Shown here: positions 45,436-54,350 of the stretch, in pieces
Layout of the letters: the number at the start of each line of letters is the position of its first letter
How positions within the stretch are numbered: position 1 is the stretch's first letter
Assembly (NCBI GenBank): GCA_028819195.1
Contig: JAPPMF010000012.1
Coordinates: forward strand, 124,001-188,000
DNA length: 64,000 nt
From: Bin55 sp028819195
GTDB taxonomy: Bacteria; Pseudomonadota; Gammaproteobacteria; Pseudomonadales; Azotimanducaceae
Direction: 5' to 3'
Notes under the pieces: model-generated
Databases searched by the model: none
Seen by the model: the letters and a program-made list of their open reading frames with translations, nothing else
Told to the model about the DNA's origin: nothing
Program-made: the position numbers and the translations under genes

Positions 45436-47370
45436 TCAACCAGATGGTTTTAACTCGACTCCAGTACCAGGACGCCAAACTGCCTCGTCAGTCAATTTAT
45501 TACGGACCTTGCCGCGTTGTCGAACTGCTTCCATCATACCGCGAATATCCAGGTCTCTCTGATCGAAGTTAGAGTTGTTTCTAATCGCGTCTTGATCGAT
45601 GGTCACGAGTTCATTAAATTGGCCTTCGTAAACGGCTGAAACTACCACTATCGCTTTATCGTTACCATTCCCATTGGCAATAAATATCTCACGACCTTCA
45701 GTTCCAAGTTGTACTCCAAAACTCTTGGTTCGAACATCGAGAGGTGCTCGAGTATCCGACCGGGCCATCCTATCTAATACCACCCATTCGATCCCGTATT
45801 CTTCGTCAATACCTGAATAGTCTCCAGATTCTTGGATCGAAGCAAAAGCAGCATCGCGATTCTCCAAAGCGATAACCGAAGCTTTTTCTTCTCTAATTTT
45901 TGAACGAACCAAGTCTCTAACTTCTTCCAAAGGGCGAATGGATGAAGGCGTATTAGATTCCATACGGGCGACTATAGTTAACTGTTCATCGACCGCAACC
46001 GTTTCACTATTAAATCCGTTAACGATTACATCGTCAACCAAAACTCTATTACGAACAATGTCTTTTTCAAACACACCAAGTCCGGATTCCCTCGTGACAC
46101 CTGGAATAAATTCGACCGTGAGTCCTAGCACCTCAGCCATATAGTCGAGGGAATCTACATGTTCGAAGGCAAGTTCTCCTAAAAGGTCAACATCTCGTTC
46201 ATACGCTGGGGTCGCATGCTCTTCCAAGAGCTCTTGTCTGATGGATTCATAGCGATCTTCTAAGAGCAATGGTTCAACTTCTTGAATCTCAAGTAATTCA
46301 ATCAAATGAACGCCATACTGGGTGACGACTGGTTCAGATATACCACCAATCTCTAGATTGAACAGTGCTTCCTCAAATTCTGGGACATACAAACCGCGTC
46401 CACCAAAACCTAGATCTCCACCAAAAATCGATGAACCTCCGTCCTCTGAGTGTTCGATGGCAAGATCGGCGAAAGATGTACCGTCTTCTATCCTTTGTTT
46501 GAAATCTTGAATTTCTGCAATCGCTTGGGTTTCAGATCGATCTTCATCGACTCTAAGCAAAATATGTCGCGCCTTTCTTTCAGCATTTCCTTCGTGTTGT
46601 GCTACTTCGTCTTTAAAAACTGTTTGAATGTCCTCGTCAGTTACTTCGTGACCTTCTGTGTAACGGGATTTGTCCAACACTACGAAACTCAAGTCAAAGG
46701 ACTCGTGAGTCATGTAGTCGGTCTTGTGCGTGTTGTAGTATTGCAAAACCTCTTCATACGAGACTTCAACTTCTTCTACGTAAAGATCAGTAGCGAAAAG
46801 CAAAAAAGCAACGTCTCGTCGCTGACGACCGACACGTGCAAAATCCAGTATTTCTCTCTCAGTGGTGAAAGCGGTCTCCCAAACGGAGGCCCAAACCTGA
46901 TCGACGAGCTCTTGATCCCTAATGCTGTTTTCGAACCCTTGAACAGTGAAGCCCATTTGGTAAAGTACGGACGCGACCTCGTCCATCGAGAGGTCTTCAA
47001 GTGGTGTTCTAAACATCTCCGCAACCGTAGTCAAATACTTCATCCGCGACGATTGCATACCCAATTGTTTCGCACGTTGAGTGAGTAAACGATGATCGAT
47101 CATTTGACTCAACCAATAATGTACAGAACCGATCCTTGACGGTTCAATGTCTGGCCCAAGTTCCGTTAACGCATTTCTCCATCTCTCTTCCATCTCAACC
47201 TCAAGTTCAGCTATTGTGATCTTGTCGCCAGCAACAATGGCGGCGGCTGGTTGAGTTAAATTGAAGAAACTAAACGCCCCAAAACCAAAAACCACTAATA
47301 CAAAACATATCAGTAGTGCGATGACCTTAGCTCCAAATGATTGAGCGCTAGATCTTATTCTCTGAAGCAC
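45436..47370 (-). CDS. ppiD: periplasmic folding chaperone / peptidyl-prolyl isomerase D
   Basis: This 644-residue protein is anchored by one N-terminal TM helix (about 12-34), followed by a SurA-N-like chaperone domain with SRIGSVHYWLSQMIDHRLL and a parvulin domain near 265-360 (KARHILLRVDED, GGSSIFGGDLGFGGRGLYVPEFEEALF). A C-terminal chaperone part follows. It helps outer-membrane and secreted proteins leave the Sec translocon. It lies downstream of hupB as in E. coli, but a terminator and a large palindrome lie between. Confidence 0.94.
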   Translation of the reverse strand: MLQRIRSSAQSFGAKVIALLICFVLVVFGFGAFSFFNLTQPAAAIVAGDKITIAELEVEMEERWRNALTELGPDIEPSRIGSVHYWLSQMIDHRLLTQRAKQLGMQSSRMKYLTTVAEMFRTPLEDLSMDEVASVLYQMGFTVQGFENSIRDQELVDQVWASVWETAFTTEREILDFARVGRQRRDVAFLLFATDLYVEEVEVSYEEVLQYYNTHKTDYMTHESFDLSFVVLDKSRYTEGHEVTDEDIQTVFKDEVAQHEGNAERKARHILLRVDEDRSETQAIAEIQDFKQRIEDGTSFADLAIEHSEDGGSSIFGGDLGFGGRGLYVPEFEEALFNLEIGGISEPVVTQYGVHLIELLEIQEVEPLLLEDRYESIRQELLEEHATPAYERDVDLLGELAFEHVDSLDYMAEVLGLTVEFIPGVTRESGLGVFEKDIVRNRVLVDDVIVNGFNSETVAVDEQLTIVARMESNTPSSIRPLEEVRDLVRSKIREEKASVIALENRDAAFASIQESGDYSGIDEEYGIEWVVLDRMARSDTRAPLDVRTKSFGVQLGTEGREIFIANGNGNDKAIVVVSAVYEGQFNELVTIDQDAIRNNSNFDQRDLDIRGMMEAVRQRGKVRNKLTDEAVWRPGTGVELKPSG

Positions 47371-47400
47371 ATTAATACCCTTGTTAATGCATAGAAGATT

Positions 47401-47431
47401 TTTGGTCGTTGTTCATGGTACAACGACCAAA
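47401..47431. repeat. 31-bp perfect palindrome between hupB and ppiD
   Basis: Arms TTTGGTCGTTGT (47401-47412) and ACAACGACCAAA (47420-47431) are perfect 12-bp complements around a 7-base spacer. It stands 30 bp upstream of the ppiD start and just after the hupB terminator. No T-run follows on the minus strand, so it is not a plain terminator; an operator or a leader hairpin for ppiD fits better. Confidence 0.6.
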
Positions 47432-47444
47432 TCACTTCTTATAT

Positions 47445-47462
47445 AAAAAGGTCGTCTGACCT
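47445..47462 (-). terminator. rho-independent terminator of hupB
   Basis: On the minus strand AGGTC and GACCT form a 5-bp stem around AGAC, followed by TTTTTATA. The left arm includes part of the hupB TAG stop codon. Confidence 0.65.
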
Positions 47463-47736
47463 AGTTATTAACTAGATCTTTGAGACTCTTACCAGCCTTA
47501 AAAACCGGATGTTTCTTGGCTGCGACATGAACGGGTTTGTCAAACATCGGTCCTTTGATCGTCCTAGCAGCAGAGTGTCTGATGCTAAAGTTACCGAATC
47601 CGGGTAGCTTGACTTCACCGCCAGCAGCTAGCTCGCTGCTGATTCCGTCAAGCATTGCATCCAATGCCTTCTTGGAATCGACTTTGCTTAATCCGGCGTG
47701 ATCCCGAATATGCGCAACCAAATCTTGCTTCATCAT
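47461..47736 (-). CDS. hupB: nucleoid protein HU (HupB-like)
   Basis: This 91-residue DNA-binding protein fits HU in length and position between clpX and ppiD. The core helices and the GEVKLPGFGNFSIRHSAART segment are present. The beta-arm tip that normally reads G-R-N-P-Q-T-G reads I-K-G-P-M-F-D here: the intercalating Pro is kept, but its neighbours differ. The C-terminal K-AGKSLKDLVN is typical. Two ATG codons in a row occur; GGGAG lies 9 bp before the first. Confidence 0.92.
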   Translation of the reverse strand: MMKQDLVAHIRDHAGLSKVDSKKALDAMLDGISSELAAGGEVKLPGFGNFSIRHSAARTIKGPMFDKPVHVAAKKHPVFKAGKSLKDLVNN

Positions 47737-47820
47737 GATTAAATTCTCCCTAAAAGTAAGGTTTTAAAAGTTAAATATCAGTCTTTCTGACCATAACTAT
47801 AGCTTTAAGACTGACGACAC

Positions 47821-47843
47821 GGTGGTTCGTACAACAAACCGCC
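47821..47843 (-). repeat. hairpin in the clpX-hupB gap
   Basis: On the minus strand GGCGGTTTG and CGAACCACC can pair with one mismatch and one G-T pair around TTGTA. It lies 25 bp after the clpX stop. No T-run follows. A second, looser repeat (TCAGTCTT at 47778-47785 and AAGACTGA at 47807-47814) lies between it and hupB. They may mark the clpX mRNA end and the hupB promoter region. Confidence 0.35.
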
Positions 47844-47867
47844 AACTGTTGTAGTAATTCAATTTCG

Positions 47868-49148
47868 TTACCCACTAGCTAAACGTGGTTTTTCTGTCTC
47901 TTTCTCTTTAGGACGATAAATGACAATAGGGTCACTATCCTCGTCAACTACAGTTCTATCGACCACAACACGTTCGATTCCAACGCTAGAAGGTAACTCA
48001 TACATCGTATCCAATAGTATTCGTTCAATGATCGAACGCAATCCTCTCGCTCCGGTTTTTCGTTCTAACGCTCGACGTGCGATGGCTACTAACGCATCCT
48101 GACAGAACTCAAGTGCGACATTTTCCATCCTAAATAGTTCTGTATATTGCTTAGTTAAGGAATTTTTAGGTTCAGTGAGAATCTGAATGAGAGCATTTTC
48201 ACCAAGCTCATCGAGTGTCGCTACTACCGGTAAACGACCGACGAATTCAGGAATAAGACCAAATTTAATCAAATCTTCAGGTTCTACCTTCTTCAAAGTT
48301 TCATCCAAATTTTTCGTATCACTCGGTCCGGTAATCGTAGCTTCAAAACCTATCCCACCTTTACGCGTACGCGCATTTATCACACGATCGAGACCTGAAA
48401 AAGCACCACCACAAATAAATAGGATATTAGAGGTATCCACTTGAATGAATTCGCCTTGTGGATGCTTCCGAGCACCATGTGGTGGAACGGATGCGGTAGT
48501 TCCTTCAATCAACTTTAACAAAGCTTGTTGAACTCCTTCTCCCGAGACATCTCGAGTGATAGAAGGATTGTCTGATTTCCGTGAGATCTTATCGATTTCG
48601 TCAATGTAGACAATACCTGATTGCGTTTTCTCAACATCGTAATCGCAGGATTGTAGTAACCGTTGGATAATGTTTTCGACATCCTCACCCACGTAACCAG
48701 CTTCCGTAAGTGTCGTCGCGTCGGCAATACAAAAAGGCACATCAAGAAGTTTCGCGAGCGTTTGCGCCAATAACGTCTTTCCAGAACCGGTCGGACCGAT
48801 CAACAATATGTTAGCTTTCGCAATTTCGACATTTCCACGATCAGAACTGGTCAAACGTTTGAAGTGCGTATAAACAGCAACTGAAAGGACTCGTTTCGCA
48901 AGTTCTTGTCCTATGACATATTCGTCCAAGCTTTTCTTAATTTCACGGGGACTAGGTAAAGGCAACGGGATTCCTTTGCTTTGAGTTTCCTGCAGGTCCT
49001 CGCGAACCATTTCGACACAAACATCAATGCATTCGTTGCAGATGAATACTGAAGGTCCACCGGAAATAAGTTTCCTCACCTCAAACTGGCTTTTCTCGCA
49101 GAATGAGCAAAATGCGCGGCTTGTAGGCCCGCTGCCTGATTGATCCAT
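47868..49148 (-). CDS. clpX: ATP-dependent Clp protease ATP-binding subunit ClpX
   Basis: This 426-residue AAA+ unfoldase has an N-terminal C4 zinc-binding domain (CSFC...CNEC), Walker A GPTGSGKTL near residue 123, Walker B IVYIDEIDKI, the pore loop GYVGED, the IGF loop IGFEA that docks on ClpP, and sensor 2 in GARGLR. It delivers substrates to ClpP. It is encoded 125 bp after clpP, probably in the same operon. Directly downstream comes hupB; the lon gene common at this place is missing. Confidence 0.97.
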   Translation of the reverse strand: MDQSGSGPTSRAFCSFCEKSQFEVRKLISGGPSVFICNECIDVCVEMVREDLQETQSKGIPLPLPSPREIKKSLDEYVIGQELAKRVLSVAVYTHFKRLTSSDRGNVEIAKANILLIGPTGSGKTLLAQTLAKLLDVPFCIADATTLTEAGYVGEDVENIIQRLLQSCDYDVEKTQSGIVYIDEIDKISRKSDNPSITRDVSGEGVQQALLKLIEGTTASVPPHGARKHPQGEFIQVDTSNILFICGGAFSGLDRVINARTRKGGIGFEATITGPSDTKNLDETLKKVEPEDLIKFGLIPEFVGRLPVVATLDELGENALIQILTEPKNSLTKQYTELFRMENVALEFCQDALVAIARRALERKTGARGLRSIIERILLDTMYELPSSVGIERVVVDRTVVDEDSDPIVIYRPKEKETEKPRLASG

Positions 49149-49273
49149 TATTCGAACAATAGTTGATTAACCGACCGTAAGGGATGAACATCCCCTAAAT
49201 GATCAATAAACTAGATGATGTTGTTACTTTCCTCCCTGAATGATTGAAGCAGTCGCATATCCCCCGCAATCGA

Positions 49274-49906
49274 CTAAGTTTTTACAAGCTGATTTTCAGT
49301 AACACGAGTAACGCGCACGACGTCAATAAGACCGTATTCCTGCGCGTCCGATGCAGACATCCAAAAGTCACGATCCGTATCAGTAGCAATCTTATTAATA
49401 GTCTGTCCCGTGTGTGATGCTAGAATTTTATTCAAAGACTCCCTCAAATACAGTATTTCACGGGCTTGGATTTCAATATCGAGTGCAGTCCCCTGCGAAT
49501 CTCCGCGTGGTTGGTGGAGCATAATTCGCGAATTCGGTAGTGCCGAACGTTTGCCTTTTGCACCAGCTGCTAACAAAAACGCTCCCATACTTGCCGCCTG
49601 ACCTACACAAGTTGTTGCGACATCAGACTGAATGAATTGCATGGTATCGTAAATCGACAATCCAGCCGCGACTGAACCACCGGGTGAATTTATGTAAAGG
49701 TGAATATCCTTCTCAGGATTTTCCGACTCACACCACAATAGCTGAGCAACGACCACTCGTGCTAAAGGTATGGTCACGATATCGGCGACGAAGATGATTC
49801 GTTCTTTGAGTAATCGTGAGTATATATCAAACGATCGCTCGCCCCGAGCACTTTGCTCGAGTACCATAGGGACGTAGTTCATAACATAGTCTTCTCGTTC
49901 ATTCAT
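49274..49906 (-). CDS. clpP: ATP-dependent Clp protease proteolytic subunit ClpP
   Basis: This 210-residue S14 serine protease has its catalytic Ser in GQAASMGAF, His in RIMLHQP and Asp in the DRDFWMSA region. The hydrophobic INSPGG oxyanion loop is present. It forms the tetradecameric barrel with ClpX. Its ATG overlaps the 3' end of tig by 8 bp, so the genes are translationally coupled. The N-terminal segment before residue 17 resembles the propeptide region. Confidence 0.97.
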   Translation of the reverse strand: MNEREDYVMNYVPMVLEQSARGERSFDIYSRLLKERIIFVADIVTIPLARVVVAQLLWCESENPEKDIHLYINSPGGSVAAGLSIYDTMQFIQSDVATTCVGQAASMGAFLLAAGAKGKRSALPNSRIMLHQPRGDSQGTALDIEIQAREILYLRESLNKILASHTGQTINKIATDTDRDFWMSASDAQEYGLIDVVRVTRVTENQLVKT

Positions 49907-51587
49907 TTACAGAATCGCGTTTTTTGAATGGGTTCAAATTATCTAAGAAACTCTTCCAACCTTGCTTAGGTAGTTCTGCATTTTCATATTCAGGTTCTAC
50001 AGTTACTTCACCTTCTTGGTCCGGTGGAGTTCCTTCTGCTTGCAGTAATTCTTTTTCAATTCTATTTGCTTCATCGATTTCCTCTTGAGAAACGGCGGAG
50101 CGCCAGGAAAAGGGACCTCCGTTGGGTTGACTATTAGCGTAGTATAAATCAATGTCCTCATACATTAATTCGTTAAAGGTCCATTTGTCCTGAGCAACTT
50201 CAATCTTAGACAGTATATCGTCAAAAGCTTGGCTAGTTAACACTGTTCTGCTTACCTTTATTTGGTGTTCTTTTGATAAAATGTAGTCCTGAAGTTGTGG
50301 CGTGTGAGAGTACCGTTGAAAATCTGCCCGTAATGCTGCTTCGACTAAGCCTCTATCAAGTTTGATATTGTTGTCGGCGACATATTGATCAACAATAATA
50401 TTTGCGCACAATTCGTGACGCCAGTCTCTGAATAAAGAGGTCTTCTCGTCGTCTGAAAACTCGTCTTGGTGTTGACTCTTCTCTTCTAACTCTGCTAACC
50501 GGGCTTCAAAATATTCTTCAGGAATACTTACGGGATTCATCGCCATAAACTGGTCTACAATTTGATCTTCAATCAATGAGCGCGAAGCTTTGTCAACCTG
50601 AACTGTCAATTCATTTCGAGTAGCCTGTTGCAGTTTTTCCAGATCTTCAAAGTATATGTCTTCACGGGCAAAAAATTCTTTATCGAGTTCCGGCAATTCC
50701 ATATCACAAATTTCCTTGACCAAGACTTCAAGGTGTAGTCGTTTGATTCTATGGAGCGGACGATAACCATTGATAGGAACCGCAAAAGGGACCTCATCTT
50801 CCGCTTCACTCTGTTCTACCTTAATACTTAAGTCGTTATCATTCGCTTCGGGTTTTTGAGTGGCAGATTCGAGTTCCGGGTGAACAATTTCATCAGTACT
50901 CCAATCAATTTCAAACTCATCTCCGACACTTTTACCCACTAATTCCGGTCGCAAAAACTTAACAAAACGGTGTGGCTTCCCCCATTCGTCGCCTAGGACA
51001 AGTTCATATTGTCCGTTGAGGAAGCGCTGACGATCTATACGCACTCCAGAGTCTATATTTATGTGTTCCGTACCTAGGTCCTTGACTTGAATGACTATCT
51101 TATCCCCAAGTCGCGCAGGACGATCTACAGATTTATGTTCTGCAAACTTCTGTACAAACCTTGCAATGCCTCTGTCGACCGCTGAATCCAGGTCGATTAC
51201 TTCAGGTTTTGTGATTCGTAAGAGTTCGAGTCTGGTTAGATCTAGTTTTGGAAAAATTAGTGCATCAAAATAATAGTGAAGGTAGCGGTCAGACGGTTTT
51301 GAAGCTACTTTGAGCTCAATATAGTGCAAAACATCAAGCTTTTCTTGTTCAACTACTTTGTCTAACGAATCTTTCAGGGTACGTTGGTGGACGTCGGACA
51401 GAATACGCGGACCATAACGTTCTTCTATCACACCGACGGGAACTTTTCCTGGTCTGAACCCAGGAAGCTCTGCTTTTTTTGTAATTTCTGCTAAATCTTT
51501 GTCGTACTCATTGTCGATCTCTTCCTCTGTAAGAGATACTCGGACTCGCCGCTTGAGTTCATCGAGAGGTCGTACAATAACTTCCAT
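49899..51587 (-). CDS. tig: trigger factor (ribosome-bound chaperone), enlarged
   Basis: This 562-residue protein folds nascent chains at the ribosome exit. The ribosome-binding signature GFRPGKVP is near residue 43. The PPIase-like middle domain begins near residue 155 (RPARLGDKIVIQV) but is interrupted by an acidic stretch of about 50 residues (SATQKPEANDNDLS...QSEAEDE). The helical C-terminal arms follow (ELPELDKEFFA). An extra acidic tail of about 60 residues ends in NPFKKRDSVNE. Family members are usually 430-450 residues, so about 110 are additional. It starts 31 bp after tRNA-His. Confidence 0.93.
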   Translation of the reverse strand: MEVIVRPLDELKRRVRVSLTEEEIDNEYDKDLAEITKKAELPGFRPGKVPVGVIEERYGPRILSDVHQRTLKDSLDKVVEQEKLDVLHYIELKVASKPSDRYLHYYFDALIFPKLDLTRLELLRITKPEVIDLDSAVDRGIARFVQKFAEHKSVDRPARLGDKIVIQVKDLGTEHINIDSGVRIDRQRFLNGQYELVLGDEWGKPHRFVKFLRPELVGKSVGDEFEIDWSTDEIVHPELESATQKPEANDNDLSIKVEQSEAEDEVPFAVPINGYRPLHRIKRLHLEVLVKEICDMELPELDKEFFAREDIYFEDLEKLQQATRNELTVQVDKASRSLIEDQIVDQFMAMNPVSIPEEYFEARLAELEEKSQHQDEFSDDEKTSLFRDWRHELCANIIVDQYVADNNIKLDRGLVEAALRADFQRYSHTPQLQDYILSKEHQIKVSRTVLTSQAFDDILSKIEVAQDKWTFNELMYEDIDLYYANSQPNGGPFSWRSAVSQEEIDEANRIEKELLQAEGTPPDQEGEVTVEPEYENAELPKQGWKSFLDNLNPFKKRDSVNE

Positions 51588-51618
51588 GACTAATGAGCTT
51601 AGATATCTATGAATGAAG

Positions 51619-51694
51619 TGGGGTGGATGATGGGATTTGAACCCACGACAACCAGATCCACAATCTGGGGCTCTACCACTGAGCTACACCCACC
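51619..51694 (-). tRNA. tRNA-His (GTG)
   Basis: This 76-base cloverleaf has the extra 5' G(-1) opposite C73 that marks tRNA-His, the anticodon GTG in the loop TTGTGGA between CCAGA and TCTGG, the T-arm GTGGGTTCAAATCCCAT and an encoded 3' CCA. It is the last of three tRNAs before tig. Confidence 0.95.
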
Positions 51695-51847
51695 ACTCAA
51701 ATTCGTTACCAATGTAACTTCCGAATTGATTGCTACAGTTGACAACTCGGTCGTGTAAAAATTGATTCACTTCTCGAAATTTTAGCAAGATGGAAAACGG
51801 AAACTTAACAAAGTAGATAAGACATTACCATAACTAACAATTTACAG

Positions 51848-51924
51848 TGGCACGCCCGGAAGGACTCGAACCTTCAACCCTCGGCTTAGAAGGCCGATGC
51901 TCTATCCAGTTGAGCTACGGGCGC
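51848..51924 (-). tRNA. tRNA-Arg (TCT)
   Basis: This 77-base cloverleaf has acceptor arms GCGCCCG/CGGGCGT, D-arm AGCTCAACTGGATAGAGC, the anticodon TCT in loop CTTCTAA, T-loop GGTTCGAGTCC and an encoded CCA. Confidence 0.95.
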
Positions 51925-51952
51925 TTAATGCTTGGTGCTCAAAATGACGATA

Positions 51953-52029
<77 letters not shown>

Positions 52030-52144
52030 AGAGATAGAGTATTTTAGCGTTTCGAACGCATTTTGGGTTTCATTTAGCCACCAATTTTGTGTAATTTACA
52101 TGTTTATTGTGCAAAATATTCGCAATTTCGATTTGGTTAGTGAT

Positions 52145-52999
52145 ATGAATGCACAAATTCTCGATGGAGTCAAAATTGCCGAAACTATACGACGGCGAGT
52201 CGCCAAAGAAGTTCGAGAATTATGTCAAACTCACAATACCAAACTTGGATTAACCGTGATTCTGGTTGGTACCGATCCCGCGTCGGAACTCTATGTTAAG
52301 TTGAAAAAACGGGACTGTGTCAAAGCTGGGATTAACTGCGATGTATTGAAGTTGCCGGCTTCTATTGAGCAATCACAATTGATTAATCAGATTGAAAAAC
52401 TCAACGTTGATCCAAGTGTTCACGGAATACTTCTGCAGCTTCCCCTACCTTCACACTTGCACACACCTGATATCGTAAATTGCATTAGTCCCGTTAAAGA
52501 TGTTGATGGTATAACTCCCTTAAACGTAGGAAAACTTACACTACGGGAACCATCTCATCGATGTTGCACTCCGAAAGGGGTGATTACTCTATTGGAACAT
52601 ACAGACGTGAAGTTACTGGGAGCCGATGCTGTCGTTGTGGGAGCATCGAATCACGTGGGACGACCAATGTGTCTAGAACTCTTACTGCGAGGTAGTTCCG
52701 TTACAGTTGTACACAAATATTCCAAGAATAGTCAAGCACACACAAGCCAAGCAGACATTCTTGTCTCGGCTACTGGGGTTGCAGGACTCATTACAAGAGA
52801 CTGGGTAAAACCTGGCGCAGTTGTCATCGACGTTGGAATCGAAACTCAAGGAGACGGTTCATTAAAGGGCGATGTCAAATTTGATGAAGTTAAACATATT
52901 GCCTCGTGGATTACACCTGTTCCCGGCGGAGTTGGTCCCATGACCCGCGTATCATTATTACAGAATTTACTTGATGCGGCAGGTTTGATTCTCAATTGA
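52145..52999 (+). CDS. folD: bifunctional methylenetetrahydrofolate dehydrogenase / cyclohydrolase
   Basis: This 284-residue enzyme interconverts 5,10-methylene-, methenyl- and 10-formyl-tetrahydrofolate. It has the folate-site Lys and Tyr (ELYVKLKKRDC), VHGILLQLPLP, DVDGITPLNVGKL, the NADP-binding VVVGASNHVGRPM and the C-terminal PGGVGPMTR. I chose the ATG at 52145, which gives the family N-terminus (NAQILDGVKIA); an ATG 15 codons upstream is less typical. The stop codon overlaps the lpxH start by 4 bp. Confidence 0.95.
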   Translation: MNAQILDGVKIAETIRRRVAKEVRELCQTHNTKLGLTVILVGTDPASELYVKLKKRDCVKAGINCDVLKLPASIEQSQLINQIEKLNVDPSVHGILLQLPLPSHLHTPDIVNCISPVKDVDGITPLNVGKLTLREPSHRCCTPKGVITLLEHTDVKLLGADAVVVGASNHVGRPMCLELLLRGSSVTVVHKYSKNSQAHTSQADILVSATGVAGLITRDWVKPGAVVIDVGIETQGDGSLKGDVKFDEVKHIASWITPVPGGVGPMTRVSLLQNLLDAAGLILN

Positions 53000-53718
53000 A
53001 CCAAATTTTCGTCTCTGATCTGCATTTAGAGGCTAATACCAAACACTATCTCTACGATCTTGATCGCTTACTAGGAAATCTACAATCGGAAGAAGATCAA
53101 GTCTACATCCTTGGTGATTTAGTCGACTTATGGATCGGTGATGACGACGATAGTGAATTCGCAGAAGCACTACGAATCATCCTTCGTAAACATGGTGAAC
53201 GAACCCAATTGTTTCTCATGCATGGCAATCGTGACTTTTTGCTTGGAGCTAGATTTGTGGAAGAAATCTCTGCTACATTATTACCCGACCCCTATGTGAT
53301 TTCGATAAACGGTAAGTCGGTGTTATTGTCGCATGGCGATCGATATTGCACAAGTGACCGTGAGTATCAAGAAATGCGAACGCGTTTTAGGTCGCATGAA
53401 TGGCAAAGTGAATTTCTTGAAAAAACTTTAAAAGAACGACTAGCTTATGCTCAGCACGTTAGAACGGAGAGTACCCGAGCGAATCAAATGAAATCTGATA
53501 CTATAACTGACGTCGTCGAAGCTGCTATCGTCCAAGACTTAGAACGGTACGAATGTTCGACGATGATTCATGGTCACACCCATCGTCCTGGCCAACATCA
53601 AATGAAAAATGGTTTGCACCGCTATGTGCTAGGTGCGTGGGAACGTTGTGGTTGGATTATTCAGTCTCAGCCGAAATTGACACTGTCTTGTTTCCCGTTA
53701 ATTGGAACTCCACTGTGA
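52996..53718 (+). CDS. lpxH: UDP-2,3-diacylglucosamine diphosphatase
   Basis: This 240-residue metallophosphoesterase hydrolyses UDP-2,3-diacylglucosamine to lipid X in lipid A synthesis. The metal-binding motifs are complete: SDLHL, GDLVDLWIGDDD, GNRDFLLG, LSHGDRYC and HGHTHRPG. The start is TTG in a TTGA overlap with the folD stop, which implies coupled translation. The 3' end overlaps the convergent miaE gene by 52 bp. Confidence 0.95.
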   Translation: MNQIFVSDLHLEANTKHYLYDLDRLLGNLQSEEDQVYILGDLVDLWIGDDDDSEFAEALRIILRKHGERTQLFLMHGNRDFLLGARFVEEISATLLPDPYVISINGKSVLLSHGDRYCTSDREYQEMRTRFRSHEWQSEFLEKTLKERLAYAQHVRTESTRANQMKSDTITDVVEAAIVQDLERYECSTMIHGHTHRPGQHQMKNGLHRYVLGAWERCGWIIQSQPKLTLSCFPLIGTPL

Positions 53719-54350
53719 AAACGAAATTTGCTGTCAGGAGAAGTTACTAGATCGGCTTCAAAATCAAGTAGACGATCTAGCCTTTGTTCAGTAATCGATG
53801 GTTGTTCAAACTGTTCAGATATACGAATATAGGTAAGGTAGTGTCGATACTCCGAATCCCGTAACTTTTTGTAAAGTTGGGCAACCTTCGAATCCAAGCA
53901 GGTACTCAGTATGTCTAACCGTTCGTAACTTCGCGCTTCGATAATCGCAGCGATTAAAAGCTCATCGACATAGATTGGGGAATGCTCACGCGCGAATTTG
54001 TGCAAACTACTTGCATAGCGACTTGCACTCAAGACTCGGTACTGAAAATCTTGCTCTCGTATCAAAGCCAACACCTGTTCAAAATGCCGCATTTCTTCTC
54101 TAACAATTCGAGAAAACTCAAGCAAAAAACTCGTTCGTTGTGAGAAACGGTAACTCATTGAAAGAGCCGAACTCGCCGCTTTACGCTCACAGTTCGCATG
54201 ATCAATAAGCAGAACTTCTACATTGTGTATCGCTGCATCGCACCAACTCTGAGGAGTTGCAACATGCAAAAATTCATCGACCGACGGAGATTCTGATGTT
54301 TTTGCTTGGCTGACTGTGCTTGTATCCTTCTTGAGCAAGTCAGAAATCAA
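53667..54350 (-). CDS. miaE: tRNA-(ms2io6A) hydroxylase MiaE
   Basis: This 227-residue ferritin-like diiron enzyme hydroxylates the isopentenyl group of ms2i6A37 in tRNA. The diiron ligands lie in LLIDHANCERKAASSALS, REEMRHFEQV, and IIEARSYERL with SEYRHYLTY, spaced as in MiaE. The start is TTG, overlapping the end of purF by 11 bp, and the first 25 residues are not conserved in character. MiaE is found in only part of the Gammaproteobacteria, so its presence is a lineage marker. Confidence 0.92.
   Translation of the reverse strand: MISDLLKKDTSTVSQAKTSESPSVDEFLHVATPQSWCDAAIHNVEVLLIDHANCERKAASSALSMSYRFSQRTSFLLEFSRIVREEMRHFEQVLALIREQDFQYRVLSASRYASSLHKFAREHSPIYVDELLIAAIIEARSYERLDILSTCLDSKVAQLYKKLRDSEYRHYLTYIRISEQFEQPSITEQRLDRLLDFEADLVTSPDSKFRFHSGVPINGKQDSVNFG

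Noticed and set aside
47401..47431. Reading the large palindrome as the hupB terminator
   Set aside because: No T-run follows it on the minus strand, while a separate stem with TTTTT lies directly at the hupB stop.
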